The notes under the pieces were generated by a model, which saw only the letters and a program-made list of their open reading frames with translations, was not told the DNA's origin and did no database searches. A stretch of 64,000 nucleotides of DNA, taken from PALSA-1004 sp963804885. GTDB taxonomy: Bacteria > Pseudomonadota > Gammaproteobacteria > Burkholderiales > SG8-41. The position numbers and the translations under genes are program-made. Positions 54,147 through 62,554 of the stretch are shown here, piece after piece (within the stretch, counting starts at the first letter, position 1; each line of letters begins with the position of its first letter). The DNA lies in assembly GCA_963804885.1 (NCBI GenBank), contig CAWDSF010000002.1:310001-374000 (forward strand), given 5' to 3'.

Positions 54147-56420
54147 ATGCAAAAACAACTCGTCAAAGCTTCCCTGGATTCCGGTTTGCACCGGAATGAC
54201 GATCACGTTGATTTGAATCGCCGCCGTTTCATGACGGGCGCGGCGGGACTCACGTTCGGCGTTGCCATCGGTGTCCCGTCGCTGTTCGACGCGACGAGCG
54301 CAAACGCCGCCGGCAAGGACGTCGTAATGAGTCCTTATGTGACGATCTCGACCGACGGTACGATTGCCATCATGTCGCCCGCTGCGGAAATGGGGCAGGG
54401 CTCTCTTACGTCGCTGCCCTTGATTCTGGCGGAAGAACTCGACGCCGACTGGAGCAAGGTTCGCATCGTGCCGGCGCCGCCGATCGAAAAACTTTACGGC
54501 AATCCGGGCTTCGGCGGGCTCATGTATACCGCCGGAAGTTTCGCGGTGAACGGATATTTCACGCCGCTGCGCACGTTCGGCGCGCAGGTGCGGCAAGTGC
54601 TGCTCGACACTACGGCGCGGCGCTGGAACGTTCCGGTTGGGGAACTGACGACCGGCCCGAGCATGGTAATCCACGAGAAGTCCGGGCGCCGCATTTCGTA
54701 CGGCGAGCTCGCGGAATTTGTCGAAGTGCCTGCGGTCGCGCCGAAGATCGAAGCATCGCAGCTCAAGAAGACGAAAGACTTCCGCCTGATCGGCAAAGAC
54801 GTTCCGCGCGTTGAGCTTCCGGGCAAAGTAAACGGGACAGCGCCGTACAGCATCGACGCCCAGGTGCCCGGCATGGTGTACGCGGCAGTCCTGCGTGCGC
54901 CGGTCGAAGGCGGCGCACCGGACCGCGTTGACGATAGCGGCACGCGCGCGATCGAAGGGATAATCGGCACGGTCCAGCTTCCGTACGGCGTCGGCGTGAT
55001 CGCCGAGACGCCGTGGGCCGCATTCAAGGGCAAAAATGCGCTAAAGGTGACGTGGGCGCGTGGCGGTAAAGCATGGGGCCATTCGACCGAGCAGGGCCTG
55101 CGCGCTTTCACCGCGATCGCGCGCGACGAATCGCGCAGCGGCGTGGCGTGGGAGAAGGTCGGGGATGCACCCGCCGCGATGAAGCAAGCTGCGAATGTGT
55201 ACGAAGCCGAGTACACGTGCGATTACGCGTATCACGCCCAGATGGAGCCATTGAATTCCGTCGCTGCGGTTTCGCCGAATGCGGACGCCGTCGAAATCTG
55301 GTGCGGCACGCAAAGTCAGAGTATGGCGGTCACCGCCGCGGCGAACGCGCTCGGTATTCCGGTCGAGCGCGTTAAATTCAACGGCTCGCTGCTCGGCGGC
55401 GGATTCGGGCGGCGCGGCCATCGCGACGAGGAATTCGTCGTCGAGTCGGTGTTGCTGTCCAAGGCGACGAAACGGCCGGTCAAGGTCTTGTGGACGCGCG
55501 AAGACGACGTGCGCAACGGCCGCTTCCGTCCGCTGTACGTGCAGCGCCTCAAGGCGGGTTTCGACGCGCAGGGCAAGCTCGTCGCCTGGCATCACCGGAT
55601 CGTTTGCGACCAGGTGCTCGCATTCCAGGACCCCGTGCGCCACAAGCTCGTCAAAGGCAGCGACGGCATCGCGCTGCGCGGCGGCGAATTGAAAACCTAC
55701 GATACGATTCCGAACCGCTTTGCCGAAGGCATGCTCGAAGACACGGGCATCCGCACTTCATCGCTGCGCGCAATCGGGGTGGGGCCGACCAAGTTTGCGG
55801 TGGAGGCCTTCCTCGACGAAATCGCCACCCGCCGCAGCCTCGATCCGATCGCGCTGCGGCTCGAGCTTTTGAAGAACCAGCCGCGGGCGCGCGCCGTCGT
55901 CGAAGAAGTCGCGCGCATGGCCGAATGGAACAAGCCGCGGCCCGCGGGGCGCGCGCTCGGTTTTGCGTACATCGATTACACGGGCTCGCAGCTGGGCGGC
56001 ATCGCCGAAGTCTCGCTCGATAAAAAGAGCGGCGTCATCCGCGTGCATAAATTCTGGTGCACGATCGACTGCGGTATCGCCATCCAGCCGGATAACGTGA
56101 TTGCTCAGACCGAAGGCTCGATCGTCTACGGTCTCGGGCTTGCGTTGACCGAGCGCATCACGTTCAAGGACGGCGCGATCGAGCAGTCGAACTTCAACAA
56201 TTATCCGGTGCCGCGCATGCGCGATGTGCCGGAAATGTTTGTTAAAGTCATGCCGACGGACAACCATCCGACTGGCGCGGGGCAGATGTCCACGCCGCTC
56301 GTCGCGCCGGCGATCGCGGCCGCGGTGTACAAGCTGACCGGCGCGCGGTTGCGCCATCTGCCGATGACGCCGGAAAAAGTCAAAGTCGCGCTCGCCGAAG
56401 CCGACAGCAAGTTGGCGTAA
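54147..56420 (+). CDS. Molybdopterin-binding large subunit of a xanthine-dehydrogenase-family hydroxylase (IorB-like)
   Basis: Large subunit of 757 residues with an N-terminal twin-arginine signal (DLNRRRFMTGAAGLTFGVAI), so the complex is probably periplasmic with electrons passed to the membrane. Cofactor regions: EMGQGSLTSLPLILAEELDA, FNGSLLGGGFGRRGHRDEEF and GVGPTKFAVEAFLDEIATR. The catalytic Glu of the family, usually in a G-x-GE motif, appears as Gln here: PTGAGQMSTPLVAP (about residue 713). About 10 residues of the leader (SLDSGLHRNDD) are encoded by an intergenic-type palindromic repeat, so the true start may differ. It is paired with the 2Fe-2S subunit directly upstream. Confidence 0.9.
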   Translation: MQKQLVKASLDSGLHRNDDHVDLNRRRFMTGAAGLTFGVAIGVPSLFDATSANAAGKDVVMSPYVTISTDGTIAIMSPAAEMGQGSLTSLPLILAEELDADWSKVRIVPAPPIEKLYGNPGFGGLMYTAGSFAVNGYFTPLRTFGAQVRQVLLDTTARRWNVPVGELTTGPSMVIHEKSGRRISYGELAEFVEVPAVAPKIEASQLKKTKDFRLIGKDVPRVELPGKVNGTAPYSIDAQVPGMVYAAVLRAPVEGGAPDRVDDSGTRAIEGIIGTVQLPYGVGVIAETPWAAFKGKNALKVTWARGGKAWGHSTEQGLRAFTAIARDESRSGVAWEKVGDAPAAMKQAANVYEAEYTCDYAYHAQMEPLNSVAAVSPNADAVEIWCGTQSQSMAVTAAANALGIPVERVKFNGSLLGGGFGRRGHRDEEFVVESVLLSKATKRPVKVLWTREDDVRNGRFRPLYVQRLKAGFDAQGKLVAWHHRIVCDQVLAFQDPVRHKLVKGSDGIALRGGELKTYDTIPNRFAEGMLEDTGIRTSSLRAIGVGPTKFAVEAFLDEIATRRSLDPIALRLELLKNQPRARAVVEEVARMAEWNKPRPAGRALGFAYIDYTGSQLGGIAEVSLDKKSGVIRVHKFWCTIDCGIAIQPDNVIAQTEGSIVYGLGLALTERITFKDGAIEQSNFNNYPVPRMRDVPEMFVKVMPTDNHPTGAGQMSTPLVAPAIAAAVYKLTGARLRHLPMTPEKVKVALAEADSKLA
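54171..54201. repeat. REP-like palindrome inside a coding leader
   Basis: TCCCTGGATTCCGGT-TTGC-ACCGGAATGACG is a copy of the widespread palindrome that usually reads CTGGATTCC...GGAATGACG in intergenic DNA. Translated on the minus strand it gives the well-known VIPVQTGIQ peptide, and on the plus strand LDSGLHRND. Here it sits between the first codons and the twin-arginine motif of the molybdenum-hydroxylase large subunit. Confidence 0.75.
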
Positions 56421-56466
56421 GTTGAAGTGCCGGGCAATTCATTAAACAACTCGAGGGGAACAGGCA

Positions 56467-57357
56467 ATGGAACGCAAGAAAGCAAGTGATTTTCCACAGG
56501 AAGTGCTGAACCTTTTCGACGGCTACGTGCACGGGCGCATGAGCCGCCGCGATTTTCTCGACAATGCCAGCAAATATGCGGTGGGCGGCTTTACCGCCGC
56601 CGCGATGCTCGAATCGCTGCGCCCGAATTTCGCGTGGGCGCAGCAGGTGCCGAAAAACGATTCGCGCCTCAAAACGGAAACCCTGACGTATCCGTCGCCA
56701 AACGGTTCGGGTACGATGAAGGGCTATATGGCAAAGCCCGCGAATGCGACGGGCAAACTGCCGGGCGTGATCGTCATTCATGAGAACCGCGGACTCAATC
56801 CTTATATCGAAGACGTCACCCGCCGCGTAGCGCTGTTGAATTACGTCGCGTTCGCACCCGATGCGCTGACCCCCCTCGGCGGATATCCGGGGGACGAAGA
56901 GAAGGCCGTGAAAGAATTCGCCACGCTCGATGCCAAGAAGCGCACCGAGGATCTCGTGACCGGCGCCGAGTTTCTGAAGGCGCGGCCCGAATGCACGGGC
57001 AAGATCGGCGCGGTGGGATTCTGTTTCGGCGGCGGCATCGTCAACATGTTTGCCGTGCGCATGCCCGACCTCGCAGCATCGGTGCCTTTTTACGGCGCGC
57101 AGCCGGCGGCGGAGGACGTCGCAAAGATCAAGGCGCCGCTGCTGATTCATTACGCCGGGCTCGACGAGCGCATCAATGCCGGCTGGCCCGCGTACGAAGC
57201 GGCGCTGAAGGCCAACAAGGTGCGCTACGAAGCGTTCATCTATCCGAACGTGAACCACGGCTTCCACAACGACACGACGCCGCGCTACGACGAAGCGGCG
57301 GCCAAGCTCGCGTGGCAGCGCACGGTGGACTTCTTCGCCAAGAACCTGCGCGGTTGA
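56467..57357 (+). CDS. Dienelactone hydrolase family protein, Tat-exported
   Basis: Hydrolase of 296 residues. After about 20 residues comes a twin-arginine motif (RMSRRDFLDNASKYAVGGF). The catalytic domain has VIVIHENRGLNPYIEDVTRR, the nucleophile Cys in GAVGFCFGGGIVNMFA, the Asp in HYAGLDERINAGW and the His in YPNVNHGFHNDTT, i.e. the Cys-Asp-His triad of dienelactone hydrolases. YghX-like proteins share this layout. It overlaps the next Bug receptor by TTGA and lies after a molybdenum hydroxylase, as expected for oxidative ring breakdown (inference). Confidence 0.92.
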   Translation: MERKKASDFPQEVLNLFDGYVHGRMSRRDFLDNASKYAVGGFTAAAMLESLRPNFAWAQQVPKNDSRLKTETLTYPSPNGSGTMKGYMAKPANATGKLPGVIVIHENRGLNPYIEDVTRRVALLNYVAFAPDALTPLGGYPGDEEKAVKEFATLDAKKRTEDLVTGAEFLKARPECTGKIGAVGFCFGGGIVNMFAVRMPDLAASVPFYGAQPAAEDVAKIKAPLLIHYAGLDERINAGWPAYEAALKANKVRYEAFIYPNVNHGFHNDTTPRYDEAAAKLAWQRTVDFFAKNLRG

Positions 57358-58322
57358 GCCGCGTACTCGTGCGCGAATGGTGCGCCGCCGCGGCGATGCT
57401 TGCCGCGGCGGCGCCGCTTTTCGCGCAAACGTTTCCCGATCGTCCGCTGCGCATCGTCGTTGCCTTCTCCACGGGGACCGCGGCGGACATCGTCGCGCGG
57501 CAGATTGCGTTGAAGCTGACCGATAGTCTCGGCAAGCAGGTCGTCGTCGAAAACCGCGACGGCGCCGCCGGCACGATAGGCGCCGGCCTTGTCGCCCGCG
57601 CGACGCCCGACGGCCACACGATGCTGATTGCGTCGCCGTCTATCATCGTGAGTCCGCTGCTGATCAAGGATTTGTCGTACGACGTCGCGCGCGATTTTTC
57701 GCCGGTCGCGTTGATGGCGATGTTTCCGACGGTGCTCGTCGTGGGCACGCAGACCAAGGCGGCGACGGTTAAAGAACTGCTCGATCTCGCAAAGGCTCAG
57801 CCCGGCAAGCTCAACTATGCGAACGCGGGCCGCGGCACCGCGAGCCATCTGAGCGCGGAACTCATGCGCTCGATGACCGGCGTGAACATCGTCGAAGTCG
57901 CTTATCGCGCCACCTCGCAGGCGCTGAACGACACGATCTCCGGTGAAGTCGCGATGTATTTCCCTAATCTCGCCTCGGCGCTGCCGTCGATCCGAAGCGG
58001 ACGGTTAAGAGCGCTGGCGGTCACCAGCGCCCAGCGCTCGCAGGCGGCGCCCGACATTCCCGCGCTCGCGGAGACCCTGCCGGGATACGAAGCGGCGAGT
58101 TGGTACGGTATAGTCGTCCCGACCCGCACACCTGCCGCGGTGATCGCCCGCCTGCATGCCGAGATCGCCAAGGCCCTGCTGGAACCCGACGTCAAGCAGC
58201 GTTTTCTGAATTTGGGCGGCGACATCGTTTCCGGCGGCCCCGATGATCTGGCGAAAGCCATGCGCGGCGGCACGGAGAAGTGGGGCAGGCTGGTCAAAGA
58301 AATCGACTCGCAGCGAAAATAA
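57354..58322 (+). CDS. Bug/TctC-type receptor (8)
   Basis: Receptor of 322 residues: leader CAAAAMLAAAAPLFAQ, TFPDRPLRIVVAFSTGTAAD, VVVENRDGAAGTIGAGLV, DGHTMLIASPS (DGYT varies to DGHT), VNIVEVAYRATSQALNDTIS (PYKG loop replaced) and C-terminal TEKWGRLVKEIDSQRK. A TTG start at 57354 overlaps the previous stop as TTGA; a GTG at 57369 is the alternative. The changed loops suggest an atypical ligand. Confidence 0.87.
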   Translation: MSRVLVREWCAAAAMLAAAAPLFAQTFPDRPLRIVVAFSTGTAADIVARQIALKLTDSLGKQVVVENRDGAAGTIGAGLVARATPDGHTMLIASPSIIVSPLLIKDLSYDVARDFSPVALMAMFPTVLVVGTQTKAATVKELLDLAKAQPGKLNYANAGRGTASHLSAELMRSMTGVNIVEVAYRATSQALNDTISGEVAMYFPNLASALPSIRSGRLRALAVTSAQRSQAAPDIPALAETLPGYEAASWYGIVVPTRTPAAVIARLHAEIAKALLEPDVKQRFLNLGGDIVSGGPDDLAKAMRGGTEKWGRLVKEIDSQRK

Positions 58323-58352
58323 TTCAACCGTTGTTTATTCGGAGGAAGTCAC

Positions 58353-59372
58353 ATGGCCGTCGGCCCGCACAAAATCGAATACGAAGTGATCAAGGGCTGG
58401 GAGCAGATGCCCGACGGCTGGAGTTTCTTCGAAGTCGCGGGTGTCGCGTGCGATTCAAAGGACCACGTCTACGTGTTCAACCGCGGCAAGTATCCGATGA
58501 TCATTTTCGACAAGGAGGGCAAGTTCCTCAATGCGTGGGGCGAGGGCATGTTCAAAAGCCCGCACGGCATCTTCATCGACCACAAAGATAACGTGTGGCT
58601 CGCCGACGACAAGGACCACACGGTCCACAAGTTCACGACCGACGGCAAGAAGCTCATGACGCTCGGCGAATCGGGCAAGGCCGCCGACACCGGCTACAAA
58701 ATCGGCGTGAGCCCGGTCAAGCATGCGGCGGGGCCTTTTCACCGCGTTACGAACGTCGCGGTGCTGCCCAATGGCGACATGTACATCGCCGACGGCTACG
58801 GCAACGCGCGCGTGCACAAGTTTTCAAAGGAGGGGAAGTTGCTCTTCTCGTGGGGCGAGGTCGGGAGCGGACCGGGCCAGTTCATCCTGCCGCACGGCAT
58901 CGCGGTGGACAGCGCGGGTCTCGTGTATGTGGCCGATCGCGAAAATTCGCGCGTGCAGATCTTCAAGCCCGACGGCGAATATCTACGCGAGTGGGGATTC
59001 CTCAACCGCCCGTACGACATCTTCATCGACGACCAGGACATGCTGCACATCGCCGAGGGCGGGTTCCACAACTACATGATGAAGCGCTCGGAAGGTCCGC
59101 TGCCCGCGCACGACCAGACGATGATCTACCCGCCGTGCGGTCATTCGCCGATCGCGCGTGTGACCGTGTGCGATCCGGATGCCAACATCTATGCGCAGGT
59201 CGGAGGCGAGAACCCTGTGCTGCCCGGCAACTTCGTCGCGCCCCACGGCATCTGGGCCGACAAGAAGGGGGATTTCTACGTCGGCGAAGTGATCGTCAAC
59301 GCGGGCGCGGTCAAGCGCATGGCGCCATTAAAGCCGGCGGGGTTTCAGAAGTTTCGCAGAAGGACAGGGTGA
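58353..59372 (+). CDS. NHL-repeat beta-propeller protein (peptidyl-amidoglycolate-lyase-like)
   Basis: Protein of 339 residues without a signal peptide. NHL blades are seen in VACDSKDHVYVFNRGKYPMI, SPHGIFIDHKDNVWLADDKD, RVTNVAVLPNGDMYIADGYG, LPHGIAVDSAGLVYVADREN and APHGIWADKKGDFYVGEV. The spacing resembles the catalytic propeller of peptidyl-alpha-hydroxyglycine amidating lyase, but bacterial relatives have no shown activity. A strong ribosome-binding site, CGGAGGAAG, precedes the ATG. It closes the one-strand catabolic row. Confidence 0.88.
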   Translation: MAVGPHKIEYEVIKGWEQMPDGWSFFEVAGVACDSKDHVYVFNRGKYPMIIFDKEGKFLNAWGEGMFKSPHGIFIDHKDNVWLADDKDHTVHKFTTDGKKLMTLGESGKAADTGYKIGVSPVKHAAGPFHRVTNVAVLPNGDMYIADGYGNARVHKFSKEGKLLFSWGEVGSGPGQFILPHGIAVDSAGLVYVADRENSRVQIFKPDGEYLREWGFLNRPYDIFIDDQDMLHIAEGGFHNYMMKRSEGPLPAHDQTMIYPPCGHSPIARVTVCDPDANIYAQVGGENPVLPGNFVAPHGIWADKKGDFYVGEVIVNAGAVKRMAPLKPAGFQKFRRRTG

Positions 59373-59414
59373 CAGGGCTGGAACCGATAGTCAGGAGTCC
59401 GGCTTGCATATCAG

Positions 59415-60062
59415 TCACGCGGAGGGCTCACTAAGCCGCTTTCGAAAGTAGTCCCGCCAGGAAGCGGGCAGGGCAGGATGCGCACTCGCGCGCTCCAGGA
59501 GGACCTGGTCCGATGCATCCGTGGAATAAAGCGTGACCACGTCGGCGATCGTCAGGCCTCCGTCGTCGTGCGCTATCTGCTCGATGACATCTCCGGCGCC
59601 GACCTCCCCTTCGCGTTCCACCGCGAAGTAAAAACCGCTTCTTCCGCTCCGCAAGAACCGCTTTACGATGTCAACCCGCCCGAAGCGTATCGCGAGCTTG
59701 TAGCATGGCATGCGGGGTTGAGTGACGATCAGCTCCACGGTGCCCACACGATAGCGATCGCCAATGCAGACTTTGTCCTCGAGCATTCCCTCGGTCGTGA
59801 GGTTTTCGCCGAACGCGCCCCAGTTCAGCTCCGCCGCTTGCAGCTCCTTTTGCCAAAAAGCATAGTGCTCCATCGGATATGCGTATACAGCCTTCAACGG
59901 CCCGCCGTGGACCGATAGGTCTGATTGCCTGTCGCCTTGCAGGTTCTCGCGCGCGACTTTGATGCGTCCCGGCACAGGCGTCTTAAAGATCGAGGTCTCA
60001 ACGCGTTGCCCGCGCCATTCAACCTCGCGTGGCTCTCCTACGCTGACGGCTATAAGTTTCAT
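59415..60062 (-). CDS. MOSC domain protein (YiiM-like)
   Basis: MOSC-domain protein of 215 residues, related to E. coli YiiM, which reduces N-hydroxylated compounds using molybdenum cofactor. Visible signatures are QGDRQSDLSVHGGPLKAVYA, WGAFGENLTTEGMLEDKVC, and the Cys-bearing TQPRMPCYKLAIRFGR, where this Cys is expected to bind molybdenum. It is convergent with the NHL-repeat gene. The presence of a molybdenum hydroxylase in the row is suggestive but not a functional link. Confidence 0.92.
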   Translation of the reverse strand: MKLIAVSVGEPREVEWRGQRVETSIFKTPVPGRIKVARENLQGDRQSDLSVHGGPLKAVYAYPMEHYAFWQKELQAAELNWGAFGENLTTEGMLEDKVCIGDRYRVGTVELIVTQPRMPCYKLAIRFGRVDIVKRFLRSGRSGFYFAVEREGEVGAGDVIEQIAHDDGGLTIADVVTLYSTDASDQVLLERASAHPALPASWRDYFRKRLSEPSA

Positions 60063-60141
60063 CGGTAATCAGGATCAAACGGCTGGACTCGATTAAGTCC
60101 GCACTGTAACAAAAATAATCGAGCATTGTCCTCGATAGCGG

Positions 60142-60627
60142 TTAATCCGGTTTGCGCGGAACGCGGGGCGCCCTGAACCCGCCTGAAACTGCATCGTTGA
60201 AGTTCGCGCAGACCGTTTCGCATTTCTCGCGGCGGTGCGATTCGAAGAGATCGATACGCGAGCCGTCTTTGAGGCGCGTCCGTGCGTAAAAATACGGGTC
60301 GCCTTCGCTGTCGCGGGATTCCACGACCTGAGCGCTTGTCAATTCGCCATACGACACATCGTGCTGTTTGCGGCTAAAGGGATAGCGGTGAACGATGCGC
60401 ACAGTCCCTGGTTGAACGACCACTGTCACGCACGGCCGGCCCGCGGCAAACATTGAAAAGCCGAGGCCCGCGATCCAGAAGACGCCCATGATCACGGCCT
60501 GCCAGAAGCCGTGTGACTTCGAAGCTGAAAGGTCGCGAAACAAAACCCAGGTCATCAGGGCCACGAAGGTCATGAAGACCGCCATGAAGCCCCAGAGGAA
60601 TGCGGCTTTGTAGTTACGAAAGATCAA
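60142..60627 (-). CDS. Small membrane protein of unknown function
   Basis: Protein of 161 residues with two predicted membrane helices (about 10-30, AFLWGFMAVFMTFVALMTWV; and 41-61, FWQAVIMGVFWIAGLGFSMF) followed by a soluble domain with VRIVHRYPFSRKQHDVSY and YFYARTRLKDGSRIDLFES. The pattern recalls PH-like membrane-associated domains. The only usable start is a TTG at 60627, since the frame has no ATG or GTG back to the upstream gene's end. No family name can be given. Confidence 0.65.
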   Translation of the reverse strand: MIFRNYKAAFLWGFMAVFMTFVALMTWVLFRDLSASKSHGFWQAVIMGVFWIAGLGFSMFAAGRPCVTVVVQPGTVRIVHRYPFSRKQHDVSYGELTSAQVVESRDSEGDPYFYARTRLKDGSRIDLFESHRREKCETVCANFNDAVSGGFRAPRVPRKPD

Positions 60628-60657
60628 TCGATCACGTAAAAAAGCGGAGTGTTGCGC

Positions 60658-61504
60658 CTACGGCTTTTCCACGAGCCTGAACACCGTCACCTTGTGGTTG
60701 CCACCAAGCGCGCGCTCCTTCACCGTCGCACGGATGATTCCGTAGATGACGCCCGGCTGCGAGCGGTCCCAGGCGATGCCCTGGCCCCGGATGTTCATTG
60801 GAATGACGTCCACAAGTTCGAGAACTGAGCCGGCTTTCGGCAACCGCATGCGATAGAGCTCCGCCGGGATCGTGGCCAGTGAGGTAGAGGTATCCGTCCG
60901 GCCCCCATGAGCCCCCGGAGTTGCTCATGTCCTCGAAGCGGTCGAGGATCGCTTTGGGCAGCGTCCACGACTGCAGTGGCCGGAAGTCCTTCGTAAACTT
61001 CACCATCACGGTGTTAGCCTTGTGTCCGTACGGCGTCTTGCCCGGTCCAAACAGGCGGTCGTAATTCGCGAAGGTCATCCACCAGTGACTGTCGTGCCAG
61101 TCCACCCATGTAAGCGAGCCCCACTGGATACCGAAGCTATGGGTGCCGATGTGCTCCATGGTCTCGGCATCGAAGATTTCCAATGAGCTCGTCATCGGCC
61201 ATTCCGGGTAATTGGAGTGAGCCGCGTAGAGCTTGCCGTCCATAAGCATCGCGCTGTCGAGGTGCACGATGGGGCCGCTTTTGGCGCCCTGCCACTTTTT
61301 CAGAAGCTTGCCGGTCTTCTTGTCGTACTTGCCGATAATGTAGTTGTCGACGGCATAGAAGTGACGGGCGTCCACGCCCACCCCTTGGTTTGCTTCCGGC
61401 ACTGTGAACTCCCCGATCTGCTCGAGCACCGGCGCTGCGCCGGATTTGGACGTGGCCCCAAGCATGACAAGCGCTGCCAGTACGTATGCTGCTGTCTTAA
61501 TCAT
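60658..61504 (-). CDS. Exported beta-propeller-like protein, one frameshift
   Basis: About 281 residues after repair, with signal peptide (AAYVLAALVMLGATSKSGAA). The first frame reads VLEQIGEFTVPEANQGVGVD, YAVDNYIIGKYDKKTGKLLK, AKSGPIVHLDSAMLMDGKLY and SGGSWGPDGYLYLTGHDP; near 60866-60868 one extra base moves the rest to the next frame: AELYRMRLPKAGSVLELVDV and GQGIAWDRSQPGVIYGIIRA, ending EKP. The GWDPDGYLY-like loop and repeated short strands suggest a propeller. Function unknown. Alternative starts lie at 61513 and 61555. Confidence 0.75.
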
Positions 61505-61700
61505 TATTTGCATCCGCGATGCGGGGCACAGTCGTTGGGTGAGGATCATCGACAAAATTCCCGTGCAAAACTTAGTCGCCGAATTCTATCTGACCAAGGT
61601 AAAAAAGTCGCTTTCAACCGGCCCAGACAATGCGAGTTAGGGCATATACGGCCGCGAGAATTCTTAAATGCACCTTGGCATTTGCAGCTCGAGAGGCGGC

Positions 61701-62507
61701 TTACTTCTTATTCAGCAGTTTTAACAGCTCGCCCGCCGCCGCCGGCGCGTGTTCCTTCGCGCCATTGATGAAGAACATGAAGACATCGCGCGGCTGCTTT
61801 TTGGCAGGCGTTTTATCAATATGGGGCAGGCCAGCCGGTTCACCGCCTTGTGCCCACGTTTGGGCGTGCTTGGCCCACGACGTGAGCGCTTTGCGCGTGT
61901 AGCCGGTGGGAACTTTGGCATCGGCTTTCATGAGCCGCGCGTAAACGAAATCGCTCGTGAGGTCGGCGAACGATTGATACTCGTCGGAATCGTCGAAAAC
62001 GACCGCCGCGCCATGAGCACGCGCGAGAGAGATGAATTCGGGATTGGCGAAACTCGGATGCCGCACTTCGAGCGCATGTCTCAGGCGGATGCCGCCGGCC
62101 CTGGCCGGCAACAGTTTAAGGAAGCGCTCGAAATCCTCCGGATCGAATTTCTTGGTCGGGCCGAACTGCCAGAGCAGGGGCCCTAACTTGTCGCCGAGCT
62201 CGGCCAAGCCGCTGTTCACGAAGCGCTCGATCGCTTCGCCGGCCTCGGCAAGAACCCGACGCACGGTTATGTAGCGCAGCACTTTGACGGTGAAAATGAA
62301 ATCGTCGGGCGTCTCGTCGCGCCATTTGGCGAAACTGGCGGGCGTCGGCGTGCGGTAAAAAGTGCCGTTGATCTCGATCGCCGTGACGTGCCGGCTCGCG
62401 TATTCGAGCTCGCGCTTCTGCGTGAGGTCGGCCGGATAAAAGTTGTCGCGCCACGGCTCGTAAGTCCAGCCGCCGATACCCACGCGGATCTCACCTTGCT
62501 TAGCCAT
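61701..62507 (-). CDS. DUF72 family protein (1)
   Basis: Protein of 268 residues with a TIM-barrel-like DUF72 domain: IRVGIGGWTYEPWRDNFYP, VTAIEINGTFYRTPTPASFA, LGPLLWQFGPTKKFDPEDFE, ALEVRHPSFANPEFISLARA and RDVFMFFINGAKEHAP. DUF72 (YecE-like) proteins have no settled function. The ATG at 62507 is preferred because it begins the conserved part and AGGA lies upstream; an in-frame ATG at 62528 is possible. It is divergent from a second DUF72 gene 47 bases away. Confidence 0.93.
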   Translation of the reverse strand: MAKQGEIRVGIGGWTYEPWRDNFYPADLTQKRELEYASRHVTAIEINGTFYRTPTPASFAKWRDETPDDFIFTVKVLRYITVRRVLAEAGEAIERFVNSGLAELGDKLGPLLWQFGPTKKFDPEDFERFLKLLPARAGGIRLRHALEVRHPSFANPEFISLARAHGAAVVFDDSDEYQSFADLTSDFVYARLMKADAKVPTGYTRKALTSWAKHAQTWAQGGEPAGLPHIDKTPAKKQPRDVFMFFINGAKEHAPAAAGELLKLLNKK

Positions 62508-62554
62508 ACGTTCCTGCCTGCGGAACATCCCGCTGCATTTCCGGTCTGTCAGTC

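Noticed and set aside
54170..54240. Insertion sequence end at the molybdenum-hydroxylase leader
   Set aside because: The palindrome matches a short dispersed repeat; there is no transposase or long terminal repeat.
29418..59372. Nicotine degradation cluster
   Set aside because: The DHPON-like hydrolases and the IorAB-like pair are suggestive, but nicotine-specific enzymes (amine oxidases, nicotine or 6-hydroxynicotine oxidase, kdhM-L-S with FAD subunit) are absent.
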